Shown here: in pieces, positions 1 through 8,189 of the stretch
How positions within the stretch are numbered: the first letter of the stretch is position 1
How the letters are laid out: each line of letters starts with the position of its first letter
Assembly: GCF_021390475.1 (NCBI RefSeq)
Contig: NZ_JAJUWS010000027.1
Location: forward strand, 30,895 to 94,894
Direction: 5' to 3'
Length of the DNA stretch: 64,000 nt
Source: Streptomyces sp. ST2-7A
Lineage (GTDB): Bacteria; Actinomycetota; Actinomycetes; Streptomycetales; Streptomycetaceae
Notes under the pieces: generated by a model
Told to the model about the DNA's origin: nothing
What the model saw: only the letters and a program-made list of their open reading frames with translations
Database searches by the model: none
Program-made: the position numbers and the translations under genes

Positions 1-474
1 AGCTTCCCCCGGCGGGACCCGGAACAAACGTCCGGTTGACGCGCGTTGCCCGGCGCGCCTCCCTCCGGCGGGCGGGGCGGGTGCGGCGGGTGCGCTCGCG
101 TGATCGCCGCACCCGGCGCGCCTTCGGGGCATCGACGCGCCGGGACCGCCCGACCCGCCGTCGGGGCGTGGCGCCCGGACACGAACCCGCCGCCGAGCGG
201 GTCGGCCGAACGGGTGACATCGCGCCGACTTCGGTGCGTCCGGAGCCCGTCGGGACGGTTCCGGGCACGCCGAACGCGCACCCCCGGCGCGCCCGGTGAC
301 GACGAGCCGGGTCGGGCGTGTCGACCGGGTCGCGCCGCACGGCTACGGCTCACGGACCCGACGGTCCGCACGGCGCCGCATGGGGCGGTGCGCCCCTCAC
401 CCCCGCCGGACCCGGACCGGGACCGTCGACCGGCTCCGCCCCGGCCGGCGCGGGAGTCCCCGGCCGCTCCGCTC
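1..474. other. non-coding stretch downstream of thrC
   Basis: I see no convincing gene. Neither strand shows the glycine-rich GHMP-kinase signature expected of homoserine kinase (thrB), which in Streptomyces usually follows thrC. Long open frames on the + strand here read through thrC antisense and look like high-GC artefacts. Confidence 0.6.
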
Positions 475-1599
475 TCAGGCCAGCTCGAGCCGGTGCGCGG
501 CGGCCTCGGCGTCCACCGGCACCCGCACCGGCTGCGGCGCGCCCGCCACCGCCCAGTCCGGGTCCTTCAGTCCGTTGCCGGTCACCGTGCAGACGATCCG
601 CTGGCCCGGTTCCACCCGGCCCTCCTCGGCCGCCTTGAGCAGTCCCGCCACCGAGGCCGCCGACGCCGGCTCCACGAACACGCCCTCACGGGCCGCCAAC
701 AGCCGGTAGGACGCCAGGATCTGACGATCCGTCACAGCCTCGATCAGCCCACCCGACTCGTCACGGGCCCGCTCGGCCTGCGCCCAGGACGCCGGGTTGC
801 CGATCCGGATGGCGGTGGCGATCGTCGAGGGCTCCTTCACCGGCTCGCCGCGCACGATCGGCGCCGCGCCGGCGGCCTGGAAGCCCCACATTCGCGGGGT
901 GCGGGTCGCCGGCCCGTCGGCGGCGTACTCCCGGTAGCCCTTCCAGTAGGCGGTGATGTTGCCGGCGTTGCCGACCGGCAGCACGTGGATGTCGGGGGCG
1001 TCGCCGAGCATGTCCACGATCTCGAAGGCGGCGGTCTTCTGCCCCTCGATGCGCACCGGGTTCACCGAGTTGACCAGCGCCACCGGGTATCGATCGGACA
1101 GGTCGCGGGCCAGGGTGAGGCAGTCGTCGAAGTTGCCCTCGACCTCCAGGATGCGGGCGCCGTGCACCAGCGCCTGGCCCATCTTGCCCAGCGCGATCTT
1201 GCCGGTGGGCACCAGCACCGCGCACACCATGCCCGCGCGCACCGCGTAGGCGGCGGCCGAGGCGGAGGTGTTGCCGGTGGAGGCGCAGATCACCGCCTTG
1301 GCGCCGGCCTCCTTGGCCGCCGTGATCGCCATCGTCATACCCCGGTCCTTGAAGGACCCGGTGGGGTTGGCGCCCTCCACCTTGAGGTGGACCTCGCAGC
1401 CGGTGCGCTCGGAGAGCACCTGCGCGGGCACCAGCGGCGTGCCGCCCTCGCGCAGCGTCACCACGGGCGTGTCCGGGCCGACCGGCAGCCGGTCGCGGTA
1501 CTCCTCGATCACACCGCGCCACTGCCGGCCGGTGGTGCGGGGGGCGGGGGCCGCCCCGGTCTCGCGCGTCACGTCCATGGTGTCCATTGCTTTCGTCAT
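475..1599 (-). CDS. thrC: threonine synthase
   Basis: PLP enzyme that converts O-phospho-L-homoserine and water to L-threonine and phosphate, the last step of threonine synthesis; cytoplasmic. The 374-residue product has the PLP-lysine motif GSFKDRGM (K84), the CASTGNTSASAAAYA phosphate/substrate loop and the PVGNAGNITAYW segment of fold-type II enzymes, and matches remembered Streptomyces ThrC along its whole length. The start at 1599 overlaps the stop of hom (ATGA, 1596-1599), so the two are probably translationally coupled in one transcript running leftwards. Other in-frame ATG codons lie 4 and 7 codons downstream; Streptomyces homologues begin near QWRGVIEEYRDRLP, so the first 20 or so residues are less certain. 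The kinase supplying its substrate is not next to it in this window. Confidence 0.96.
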   Translation of the reverse strand: MTKAMDTMDVTRETGAAPAPRTTGRQWRGVIEEYRDRLPVGPDTPVVTLREGGTPLVPAQVLSERTGCEVHLKVEGANPTGSFKDRGMTMAITAAKEAGAKAVICASTGNTSASAAAYAVRAGMVCAVLVPTGKIALGKMGQALVHGARILEVEGNFDDCLTLARDLSDRYPVALVNSVNPVRIEGQKTAAFEIVDMLGDAPDIHVLPVGNAGNITAYWKGYREYAADGPATRTPRMWGFQAAGAAPIVRGEPVKEPSTIATAIRIGNPASWAQAERARDESGGLIEAVTDRQILASYRLLAAREGVFVEPASAASVAGLLKAAEEGRVEPGQRIVCTVTGNGLKDPDWAVAGAPQPVRVPVDAEAAAHRLELA

Positions 1600-2888
1600 T
1601 CCCCTTCGACCCGCATGATGCTCGCCACCCCGCGCACGGTGTCCAGCCCGCGCAGGGTGTCGACGGTGGCGGACAGCGCCGCGTCCGGGGCGCGGTGGGT
1701 GACCACCACGAGGGACGCCTCGCCGTCCTTGCCCTGCTGGCGGACGGTGTCGATCGACACGTCGTGGTCCGCGAAGACCGCCGCCACCTGCGAGAGCACA
1801 CCCGGCTTGTCCGCCACGTCCAGACTGATGTGGTAGCGGGTGACCACCTCGCCCATCGGGGCGACCGGGAGTTGGGTGTACGCCGATTCTCCCGGGCCGC
1901 GCGCGCCGGTGACCTTGTTGCGGCAGGCGGCGACCAGGTCGCCGAGCACCGCCGAGGCCGTGGGGGCGCCGCCGGCGCCGGGTCCGTAGAACATCAGTCG
2001 CCCGGCGGAATCGGCCTCCACGAAGACCGCGTTGTACGCCTCCCGGACGGAGGCCAGCGGGTGGGTCAGCGGGATCATCGCCGGATGCACGCGGGCGGTG
2101 ACCGAGCGGCCGTCGGCGGCCCGCTCACAGATCGCCAGCAGCTTCACCGTGCAGCCCATGCGGCGGGCGGAGGCGATGTCGGCGGCGGTGACCTCGGTGA
2201 TGCCCTCGCGGTGCACGTCGTCCAGCCGGACCCGGGTGTGGAAGGCGATGCCGGCGAGGATCGCGGCCTTGGCGGCGGCGTCGAAGCCCTCGACATCGGC
2301 GGTCGGGTCGGCCTCCGCGTACCCCAGGGCGGTCGCCTCGGCGAGCGCCTCGCCGTAGCCGGCGCCGGAGGTCTCCATCCGGTCGAGGATGAAGTTGGTG
2401 GTGCCGTTGACGATGCCCAGCACCCGGTTGACGGTGTCGCCGGCCAGCGACTCGCGCAGCGGGCGCAGCAGCGGGATGGCGCCGGCGACGGCGGCCTCGT
2501 AGTAGAGGTCCGCGCCGTGTTTCTCGGCCATCGCGTAGAGCGCCGGGCCGTCCTCGGCGAGCAGCGCCTTGTTGGCGGTCACCACGCTGGCGCCGGCCTC
2601 GAAGGCGGCGGCGATCAGCGAGCGGGCCGGCTCGACACCGCCGATGACCTCGACCACCACGTCGATGTCCTCGCGGGCGGCCAGCGCGGCGGCGTCGGTG
2701 GTGACCAGTTCCGGGCGCACGTCATCGCGCACCCGGTCGGGACGACGGACCGCCACGCCGGCCAGCTCCACGGGGGCGCCGATCCGGGCGGCGAGATCGT
2801 GCGCGTGCGTCGTCATCAGGCGGGCCACCTGCGAGCCGACGACTCCGCAGCCCAACAGCGCCACCTTCAGCGGACGCGCACTCACCAT
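1596..2888 (-). CDS. hom: homoserine dehydrogenase
   Basis: NAD(P)-dependent reduction of aspartate semialdehyde to homoserine, the branch point toward threonine, methionine and isoleucine. The 430-residue protein starts with a Rossmann fold (VALLGCGVVGSQVA, about residues 9-22), continues with the VTANKALLAEDG and GIVNGTTNFILDRM motifs of the catalytic domain, and ends with an ACT domain (HISLDVADKPGVLSQVAAVF) that in this family mediates feedback control by threonine. I chose the ATG at 2888 because the protein then begins MVSARPLKVALLG, as in relatives; an upstream in-frame start would add a 29-residue Arg/Pro-rich tail. It overlaps thrC by four bases. The 576-base region upstream carries a perfect palindrome that may be regulatory. 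Confidence 0.96.
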   Translation of the reverse strand: MVSARPLKVALLGCGVVGSQVARLMTTHAHDLAARIGAPVELAGVAVRRPDRVRDDVRPELVTTDAAALAAREDIDVVVEVIGGVEPARSLIAAAFEAGASVVTANKALLAEDGPALYAMAEKHGADLYYEAAVAGAIPLLRPLRESLAGDTVNRVLGIVNGTTNFILDRMETSGAGYGEALAEATALGYAEADPTADVEGFDAAAKAAILAGIAFHTRVRLDDVHREGITEVTAADIASARRMGCTVKLLAICERAADGRSVTARVHPAMIPLTHPLASVREAYNAVFVEADSAGRLMFYGPGAGGAPTASAVLGDLVAACRNKVTGARGPGESAYTQLPVAPMGEVVTRYHISLDVADKPGVLSQVAAVFADHDVSIDTVRQQGKDGEASLVVVTHRAPDAALSATVDTLRGLDTVRGVASIMRVEGE

Positions 2889-3010
2889 GTGATCTCGCCT
2901 TTCGCAGTGTCCCGGCCTCCGCCCCGGGGAGGGGCGTCGATCCGGGGTCTCCGTCGGATCTCCAGTCTCACGCACCGGGCGGGGTGTCCGGGGCGGGGTT
3001 CACCATGCGA

Positions 3011-3027
3011 GACCGAATGATTCGGTC
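3011..3027. promoter_or_regulatory. perfect palindrome upstream of hom
   Basis: GACCGAAT-G-ATTCGGTC is a perfect 8-1-8 inverted repeat centred about 130 bases upstream of the hom start. Its size and symmetry suit a dimeric regulator operator. The cognate regulator is unknown. Confidence 0.45.
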
Positions 3028-3143
3028 CCCGGGCGGTGGATCGGGACTCCGGGGGCCGACCCGGGAGGGCGCGAACGGGGCTTCGGCCGGGCCGGACGGC
3101 GAAAGCGATCGGATTCCACCACGAGAGGGCGCAAAACCGACCA

Positions 3144-3183
3144 CACCCCATCGGAAAACGAGTAGCCGACATCACCCCATCGG
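3144..3183. repeat. 11-base direct repeat upstream of hom
   Basis: CACCCCATCGG occurs at 3144-3154 and again at 3173-3183, a 29-base period or close to three helical turns. It could be a paired activator site for hom-thrC, but no function is shown. Confidence 0.35.
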
Positions 3184-3464
3184 CTGCGGGCCCGGGGCCC
3201 GGGGACGGACCCGCTCCGGGATGCCGGCGCGCCCGTCCCCGTCGTCGGCACGTCGGGCGGGTCGGTTCCCCGGGGATCGGCCCGGCCTCCGGGGCACCGG
3301 ACGGCGCCGGTCCCCCGCCCCCGGACGGCGCCGTCCGCGCCCGGCCTCACCCGGCGGAAACGGGGCCGTGCCGGCCCGCCCACTCCCCCGCGACGGCGGG
3401 GTCGGGGTGGACACGGGACCGCGCCCACCCCGGCCCCGCCGTCGTCGGTCGACACCGGTCCCCG

Positions 3465-4859
3465 TCAGCCGACGTCCAGCCGCAGCAGGTCCTCCTCCGT
3501 CTCCCGGCGCACGATGACCCGCGCCCCCGACTCGTCCACCGACACCACCGGCGGACGCGGCACGTGGTTGTAGTTGCTCGCCATCGACCGGCAGTACGCG
3601 CCGGTCGCCGGCACCGCCAGCAGGTCACCGGGGGCGGTGTCCGCCGGCAGCCAGGCGTCGCGCACCACGATGTCGCCGCTCTCGCAGTGCTTGCCCACCA
3701 CCCGGCACAGCGTCGGCGGACCCTCGGGCGCGCGCGAGGCCACCGTCACCGAGTACTCCGCGTCGTACAGCGCGGTGCGGATGTTGTCCGACATGCCGCC
3801 GTCCACGCTCACGTACGTGCGCAGCCCCGGCAGCTCCTTGACCGTCCCCACCTCGTAGAGCGTGAACGTCGTCGGACCGGCGATCGCCCGCCCCGGCTCC
3901 ACCGACAGGCGCGGCACCGCCAGCGAGGACGCCTCGCACTCCCGGGTCACGATCTCCGACAGGCCCTTGGCGATCTGGTGCGGCTCGCGTGGGTCGTCGG
4001 CGGAGGTGTAGGCGATGCCCAGGCCGCCGCCCAGGTCGATCTCCGGCAGTTCCAGGCCGTGCTCGTCGCGGATCGCCGCCATCAGGCCGACCACCCGGTG
4101 CGCGGCGACCTCGAACCCGGAGGTGTCGAAGATCTGCGAGCCGATGTGCGAGTGCAGGCCGATCAGCTCCAGCGAGTCCGGGTGCGCCAGGACCCGGCGC
4201 ACCGCCTCCGCCGCCCGGCCGTCCGCCAGCGCCAGACCGAACTTCTGGTCCTCGTGCGCGGTGGCGATGAACTCGTGGGTGTGCGCCTCCACGCCCACCG
4301 TCACCCGGATCTGCACCCGCTGGCGCACCCCGTGCCGGCGGGCCGCCTCGGCGACCCGCTCGATCTCGGCCAGGGAGTCCAGCACGATCCGGCCCACGCC
4401 CACCGACACGGCGCGGTCGATCTCGGCGAGGGACTTGTTGTTGCCGTGCAGGGCGAGGCGCTCCGGCGGCATCCCCCCGGACAGCGCGGTGGCCAGCTCA
4501 CCCCCGGTGCACACGTCGAGGTTCAGGCCCTCCTCGTGCAGACGGCGGACCACCGCCCGGCACAGGAACGCCTTGCCGGCGTAGAAGACGTCGGCGTCGT
4601 CGCCGAACGCCTCCCGCCAGGCGCGGCAACGCGCCCGGAAATCGGCGTCGTCCAGGATGTAGGCGGGGGTGCCGAACTCGCGGGCCAGGTCGCGGACGTC
4701 CACGCCCGCGACGGTCAGGGCGCCGTCGGCGCCACGGGCCACCGAACGGGCCCAGACGCGGGGGTCGAGGGCGGCCGGATCGGCCGGCGGGGCGAGACGG
4801 TGGGACTCGGTCAGCACATCGGCGTACCGGGGACCGGCCGGGTGGGCGGAACGACTCAT
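3465..4859 (-). CDS. lysA: diaminopimelate decarboxylase
   Basis: PLP-dependent decarboxylation of meso-diaminopimelate to L-lysine, the last step of lysine synthesis. The 464-residue protein shows the fold-type III alanine-racemase-like barrel with the PLP lysine in DVFYAGKAFLCR (K96), the HSHIGSQI and DLGGGLGIAY glycine motifs, and the C-terminal CESGDIV and GAYCRSMASNYN motifs whose cysteine and tyrosine complete the active site across the dimer. The start at 4859 gives MSRSAHPAGPRYADVL, the same N-terminus as I recall for Streptomyces LysA; the Shine-Dalgarno is weak. It is read in the same direction as hom-thrC but separated by 576 bases, so it probably has its own transcript or is only partly co-transcribed. 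Confidence 0.97.
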   Translation of the reverse strand: MSRSAHPAGPRYADVLTESHRLAPPADPAALDPRVWARSVARGADGALTVAGVDVRDLAREFGTPAYILDDADFRARCRAWREAFGDDADVFYAGKAFLCRAVVRRLHEEGLNLDVCTGGELATALSGGMPPERLALHGNNKSLAEIDRAVSVGVGRIVLDSLAEIERVAEAARRHGVRQRVQIRVTVGVEAHTHEFIATAHEDQKFGLALADGRAAEAVRRVLAHPDSLELIGLHSHIGSQIFDTSGFEVAAHRVVGLMAAIRDEHGLELPEIDLGGGLGIAYTSADDPREPHQIAKGLSEIVTRECEASSLAVPRLSVEPGRAIAGPTTFTLYEVGTVKELPGLRTYVSVDGGMSDNIRTALYDAEYSVTVASRAPEGPPTLCRVVGKHCESGDIVVRDAWLPADTAPGDLLAVPATGAYCRSMASNYNHVPRPPVVSVDESGARVIVRRETEEDLLRLDVG

Positions 4860-5160
4860 GAGAGGTGACGACTCTTTCTTCTCGGGTTCTCTCCGGACTT
4901 CTCCGGCACGGGCGCGGGCGACGGGCACGGTGACGCCGGCGGAGCGTCCGGGGCCGCGGCGAACGACTCGCCGGCTTCGGACACCCCACCGCCACCACGA
5001 TGCCCGACACCCGGGCCCCGGACGGAATCCGTGGGATCGGGAGTGACCGGCGCGACACATCGCCGGCCACCGCCGCCCCGGCTCCCGCCCCCCGAAGGGA
5101 AACGGGCGGCGGGGACGCGTCGGCGGGCCTGCGGTGGACTGTCGGTGGGCCGGCTGCGGA
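4860..5160. other. lysA-nrtL intergenic region
   Basis: No gene seen in these 301 bases. It lies upstream of lysA and downstream of nrtL on the minus strand and would hold the lysA promoter; I could not pick out convincing -10/-35 elements. Confidence 0.5.
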
Positions 5161-6018
5161 CTACAGGTGATCGGGGGCGTTGACGCCCAGGCGGTGGAGG
5201 CCGTCGGCGAGCACCGTTCCGGTCGCCAGGGCGACGGCGAGCCGGACACGGTGGACGGCCCCGGGTTTCTCCTCCCCGACCGGGAGGGCGGGGGTGGTGG
5301 TCTCGGCGGCGAGGAAGGTGTCGGCGAGGGAGAACAGGAACCGCGCCACCGCCGCCCCGGCCTCCCCGGGCGTGCCCTCCCCATCGAGGGCGGCCGTCAG
5401 GGCGTCGCGCAGCCGGGGGTACTCCGCGATCAGCCGCACCACCTCCGACCTCCCGGCCTCCGCCGGCGTGGCCGTCTCCGGGGCGCCTGCCGCATCCGTC
5501 GCCCCGTCCCCGAGCGCGGGCGTCAGACCCATCGCCGCGCCGCCGCGCGACAGGGCGCGGCAGCGGGCGTGCGCCCAGCGCACCGTGAACAGGGGGTTCG
5601 GCTCGCGCTGCGTCAGCAGCTCCGCCGGGTCCCCGCCGGCGACCGCCGCCCACCGGGCGACGTCGCGCGCCGGGTCCTCCGGCCACGGGTCGATCGGCGG
5701 GGCGTCCAGCCAGGGGGCGAGCACGGCTACGTCGGCGGCGTCCGCCAGGTGGATGTCGAGGAAACCGGGGCCGGCGACCTCCACCCGGGCCACACCGGGT
5801 GTGGCCGACAGGTGGGCGCGCAGCGTCTCGGCGACCTCCCGGCCGGGACGCCCGGCGGGTCCCGCCAGGGCGAGCGCTATGCCGGTGGACCAGTCGGCGT
5901 CCCCGTGCGGGGGGCGGCGCACACCGGCGCGGCCGGGCACGGCCACGCACAGCTCACCGCTCCGCACGGCGTGCCGGACGGAGCGCAGCACGGCGTCGGA
6001 GAGCTGGGCCGGGGTCAC
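5161..6018 (-). CDS. nrtL: ArgS-related anticodon-binding protein NrtL
   Basis: A 285-residue protein related to the C-terminal part of arginyl-tRNA synthetase. The N-terminal half resembles the Add-1 region of ArgS (GIALALAGPAGRPGREVAETL; GFLDIHL), and the C-terminal half is a DALR-type anticodon-binding domain (NPLFTVRWAHARCRAL, then DGLHRLGVNAPDHL at the end). The catalytic HIGH/KMSK domain is missing, so it cannot aminoacylate by itself. I know it as a conserved neighbour of lysA in Streptomyces; its job is not established, although a tRNA-Arg gene lies close by. The start is a GTG at 6018; another in-frame GTG lies two codons upstream. It follows the response regulator by 26 bases and is probably co-transcribed with it. 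Confidence 0.85.
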   Translation of the reverse strand: MTPAQLSDAVLRSVRHAVRSGELCVAVPGRAGVRRPPHGDADWSTGIALALAGPAGRPGREVAETLRAHLSATPGVARVEVAGPGFLDIHLADAADVAVLAPWLDAPPIDPWPEDPARDVARWAAVAGGDPAELLTQREPNPLFTVRWAHARCRALSRGGAAMGLTPALGDGATDAAGAPETATPAEAGRSEVVRLIAEYPRLRDALTAALDGEGTPGEAGAAVARFLFSLADTFLAAETTTPALPVGEEKPGAVHRVRLAVALATGTVLADGLHRLGVNAPDHL

Positions 6019-6044
6019 GGGCACAGGGTACGAGAGGGAGGGGA

Positions 6045-6449
6045 CTACCCCGCCAACGAGTTCGCCGATCGGACCCCGTCCGGACGACCGGTGCGGGCCA
6101 GACGGCGGACGTGACCCGCCAGCTCGGCCGGTTCGAAGGGCTTGGCCACCACGGCGTCCACGTCCACCGGTATGTGCGTCTCCACGGCCGCGCTGACCTG
6201 GATCAGCGGAAGGTGGACGGTGCTCGGGTTCTCCCGCAGCGCCCGCACCGTGCGGGGGCCGTTCATCCCGGGCATGGCCATGTCCAGGGTGATCACATCG
6301 GGGCGGAACCACGGAACCGTGTCGATGCACTCGGCACCGTCGGCCACCGTCACGACCTCGAACCCGTCCAGTTCGAGGATGACTCTGATCAGCTGCCGGA
6401 TCACCGGATAGTCGTCGACCACCAGGACCCGGCCCAACGTGGTTGGCAC
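6045..6449 (-). CDS. single-domain response regulator
   Basis: A 134-residue protein that is only a receiver (CheY-like) domain. Visible landmarks are the acidic pair D12-D13 (VVDDY), the phospho-acceptor D56 in DVITLDMAMPGMNG, S86 in IQVSA (the conserved Ser/Thr), and K103 in AKPFEP. There is no output domain, so it must act by protein-protein contact or in a phosphorelay. No sensor kinase is adjacent. The GTG start at 6449 is preceded directly by a strong GGGGGAG ribosome-binding site. Upstream frames extending into the tRNA region are not used. It lies 26 bases upstream of nrtL in the same direction. Confidence 0.92.
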   Translation of the reverse strand: MPTTLGRVLVVDDYPVIRQLIRVILELDGFEVVTVADGAECIDTVPWFRPDVITLDMAMPGMNGPRTVRALRENPSTVHLPLIQVSAAVETHIPVDVDAVVAKPFEPAELAGHVRRLARTGRPDGVRSANSLAG

Positions 6450-6685
6450 TCCCCCACAGTAGGACGACCGAGCATCCTGTGTACGCGCTTTCCCGGAACT
6501 TGCTACCGACGCGTAGCCCCACCTGCGGCGCCGCCCCGACACGCCGGTAACCGGGCGCACTCCGGGGCGACTCCGGGGCCGTCGCCCGGTCGCCCCGGGG
6601 GCACGCCGCACCCGCGCACAACCCGGTACGGGACACCCCGTCGAAGCTGGTAGTGTTCTTCCCGTCGCCGCGAGACGGCGACAGC

Positions 6686-6757
6686 GCCCCCGTAGCTCAG
6701 GGGATAGAGCAACGGCCTCCGGAGCCGTGTGCGCAGGTTCGAATCCTGCCGGGGGCA
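6686..6757 (+). tRNA. tRNA-Arg (anticodon CCG)
   Basis: A full cloverleaf folds: acceptor stem GCCCCCG with CGGGGGC at the 3' end and discriminator A; D-arm GCTC/GAGC; anticodon stem ACGGC/GCCGT closing loop CTCCGGA with anticodon CCG at 6719-6721 (reads CGG); T-arm GCAGG-TTCGAAT-CCTGC. The 3' CCA is not encoded, as is usual in Streptomyces. Accessory DNA with IS remnants begins just downstream. Confidence 0.97.
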
Positions 6758-6812
6758 CTCCAGCTCGGACAGTGCGATCAAGGCGCTGACCAGCAAGAGT
6801 GCCAAGTATGCA

Positions 6813-6843
6813 GACCCGGACTCAGTCCCACTGAGTCCGGGTC
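6813..6843 (+). terminator. hairpin terminator downstream of tRNA-Arg
   Basis: A perfect 13-bp stem (GACCCGGACTCAG at 6813-6825 with CTGAGTCCGGGTC at 6831-6843) closes a 5-base loop and is followed by TTTGTCGTTGTG. This fits a terminator for the tRNA transcript about 55 bases past its end. Confidence 0.8.
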
Positions 6844-6960
6844 TTTGTCGTTGTGTGTCACTGATCGCGAGTGAGTGGCGAGTGACTTTACCTGGCACTC
6901 GCCCTCGGCAAGCCGTCGGCAAGCCGTCGGCACCCCACCCAAAAATTCGCATCCTGGGCA

Positions 6961-7005
6961 GCAGCAAGGCCCCCTCCACGTCGCATGTGGAGGGGGCCTT
7001 GCTGC
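6961..7005. repeat. perfect 19-bp inverted repeat hairpin
   Basis: GCAGCAAGGCCCCCTCCAC at 6961-6979 pairs perfectly with 6987-7005 around a 7-base loop. It has no T-tract and sits between the tRNA terminator and the truncated IS3 element. It may be a bidirectional terminator or the remaining boundary structure of a lost element. Confidence 0.7.
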
Positions 7006-7031
7006 CCAATGGATCAGATGGCGGCAGGTGA

Positions 7032-7247
7032 ACCGTTCCGGGGATCGACCCCGAGACGCTGCGGAACTGGGTGCGGGCAGCCGGCGTGAGTCGGCCCCGG
7101 GGACGCCGGACGCAGGAACCGGCCCAGCCGCCGGCCCCGCTGGAGGCGGAGAACGCGGCCCTGCGGAAGAAGGTCCGCGAGCTGGAGGAGGAGCGCGAGA
7201 TCCTGCGGAAAGCGGCGAAGTATTTCGCCGGGGAGACACGCTGGTGA
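7032..7247 (+). pseudogene. IS3 OrfA remnant (5'-truncated)
   Basis: After a stop at 7029-7031 the frame reads GIDPETLRNWVRAAGVSR, then LEAENAALRKKVRELEEE and EREILRKAAKYFAGETRW, the middle helix and C-terminal leucine-zipper part of IS3 OrfA. The first 30 or so residues with the HTH start and the initiation codon are missing. It ends at 7247, overlapping orfB by four bases (GTGA), where the family normally makes the OrfAB fusion by frameshifting. Confidence 0.85.
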
Positions 7248-8146
7248 ACCGCTTCCAGTGTGTCGCCGACCTCCAGCGCCGTTACGGCGTGAAGCGGCTG
7301 TGCAGCATCCTCGGCGTGGCCCGCTCGAGCTTCTACTACTGGCGCCGGACAGCTGTGAACCGGGCCGTCCGGCAGGCGGCCGACGCGAGGCCGGCCGCCC
7401 GGATACGGGCGGTGCACCAGGATTCGGACGGCACCTACGGAGCCCCGAGGATCACCGCCGAGCTCCGCGAGACCAGCGGAGAGGCGGTCAACCACAAGCG
7501 GGTCGCCAGGATCATGCGGACGTTCGGGATCGAAGGGGTCCGGTTGCGCCGCCGGCACCGCACCACCGTCCCCGACCCGGACGCGGCCAAGGCGCCGGAC
7601 CCGATCGGCCGCGACTTCACCGCGGGCGAGCCGAACACCAAGTACGTCGGCGACATCACCCACCTGCCCATCGACGGCGGAAGGTTCTGCTACTCGGCGA
7701 CCGTCATCGACCTCGCCTCGCGACGTCCGGCCGGATGGGCGATCGCCGACCACATCCGCGCGGACCTCGTGACCGACGCCCCGGCCGCGGCGATCCGCAC
7801 TCGCGGCAGCCTCGCCGGATCGATCATGCACACCGACCACGGAGCCCGGTACACGAGCCGGGCCTTCGCCCAAGCCTGCCGGTCAGCAGGGGTCCAACAG
7901 AGCATGAGCGCGGTCGGATCCAGCGCGGACAACGCACTCGCCGAGTCCTTCGACGCGACCTTCGAACGCGAGACCCTGCAAGGACGAAAGAGCCGGCCAG
8001 GCGAGCGTGAGGCCCGACTCGACGCCTTCCGATGGCTCCACCGCTACAACACCCGACGCCGACACTCCCGTCTCGGACAACGATCACCGATCGCTTTCGA
8101 GAACGCCCTCCAACACACACCAACTACGCTGGCACCAGCCGCATAA
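7244..8146 (+). CDS. IS3-family transposase OrfB
   Basis: A 300-residue DDE integrase-core protein. The N-terminal part (RYGVKRLCSILGVARSSFYY) is the HTH_21 region. The catalytic triad is visible: D in YVGDITHLPI, D in MHTDHGARYTS and E in DNALAESFDATFERE, followed by RRRHSRLGQRSPIAFE. The frame is intact. A functional transposase in this family usually needs OrfAB made by frameshifting from OrfA; since orfA is truncated here the element is probably immobile. A GTG at 7244 is the likely nominal start. Codon use is less GC-extreme than the neighbouring chromosome. Confidence 0.88.
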   Translation: MNRFQCVADLQRRYGVKRLCSILGVARSSFYYWRRTAVNRAVRQAADARPAARIRAVHQDSDGTYGAPRITAELRETSGEAVNHKRVARIMRTFGIEGVRLRRRHRTTVPDPDAAKAPDPIGRDFTAGEPNTKYVGDITHLPIDGGRFCYSATVIDLASRRPAGWAIADHIRADLVTDAPAAAIRTRGSLAGSIMHTDHGARYTSRAFAQACRSAGVQQSMSAVGSSADNALAESFDATFERETLQGRKSRPGEREARLDAFRWLHRYNTRRRHSRLGQRSPIAFENALQHTPTTLAPAA

Positions 8147-8169
8147 CCCGTGTTCAGGATTCGGGGTCA
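8147..8169 (+). repeat. right terminal inverted repeat of the IS3 element
   Basis: The 23 bases after the orfB stop read inward from position 8169 as TGACCCCGAATCCTGAACAC, the usual form of an IS3 end. No left partner is found because the left end is deleted. Confidence 0.6.
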
Positions 8170-8189
8170 AGGCCCCACCGGCCACCCAC

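Larger units (their letters stand above)
2889..3464. other. hom upstream region
   Basis: No gene is supported. The stretch separates lysA from hom on the minus strand and should hold the hom-thrC promoter. It contains a perfect 17-base palindrome (3011-3027) and an 11-base direct repeat (3144-3154 and 3173-3183), both annotated separately. The part near lysA is GC-rich without a clear terminator. Confidence 0.5.
7032..8169 (+). mobile_element. IS3-family element, 5'-truncated
   Basis: Two overlapping transposase frames (orfA remnant, then orfB) in the IS3 arrangement, followed by a right end. The right terminal sequence at 8147-8169 reads outward as TGACCCCGAATCCTGAACAC, a typical IS3 end beginning with TGA. 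No matching left terminal repeat is found upstream, and orfA lacks its start and first third, so the left end has been deleted. The element abuts a second transposase pseudogene and may have inserted into it. Confidence 0.85.

Noticed and set aside
46..1836. Long + strand open frame opposite thrC
   Set aside because: No domain, codon use typical of the reverse complement of a high-GC gene; the minus strand holds a clear threonine synthase.
2970..3006. Short leader peptide MVNPAPDTPPGA upstream of hom
   Set aside because: Only one threonine, no attenuator hairpin seen; not enough to call a leader.
3036..4868. 610-codon + strand frame opposite lysA
   Set aside because: Antisense shadow of lysA; the translation has no recognisable domain.
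6653..6874. Open frame through tRNA-Arg
   Set aside because: Consists of the tRNA and its terminator; not a protein.
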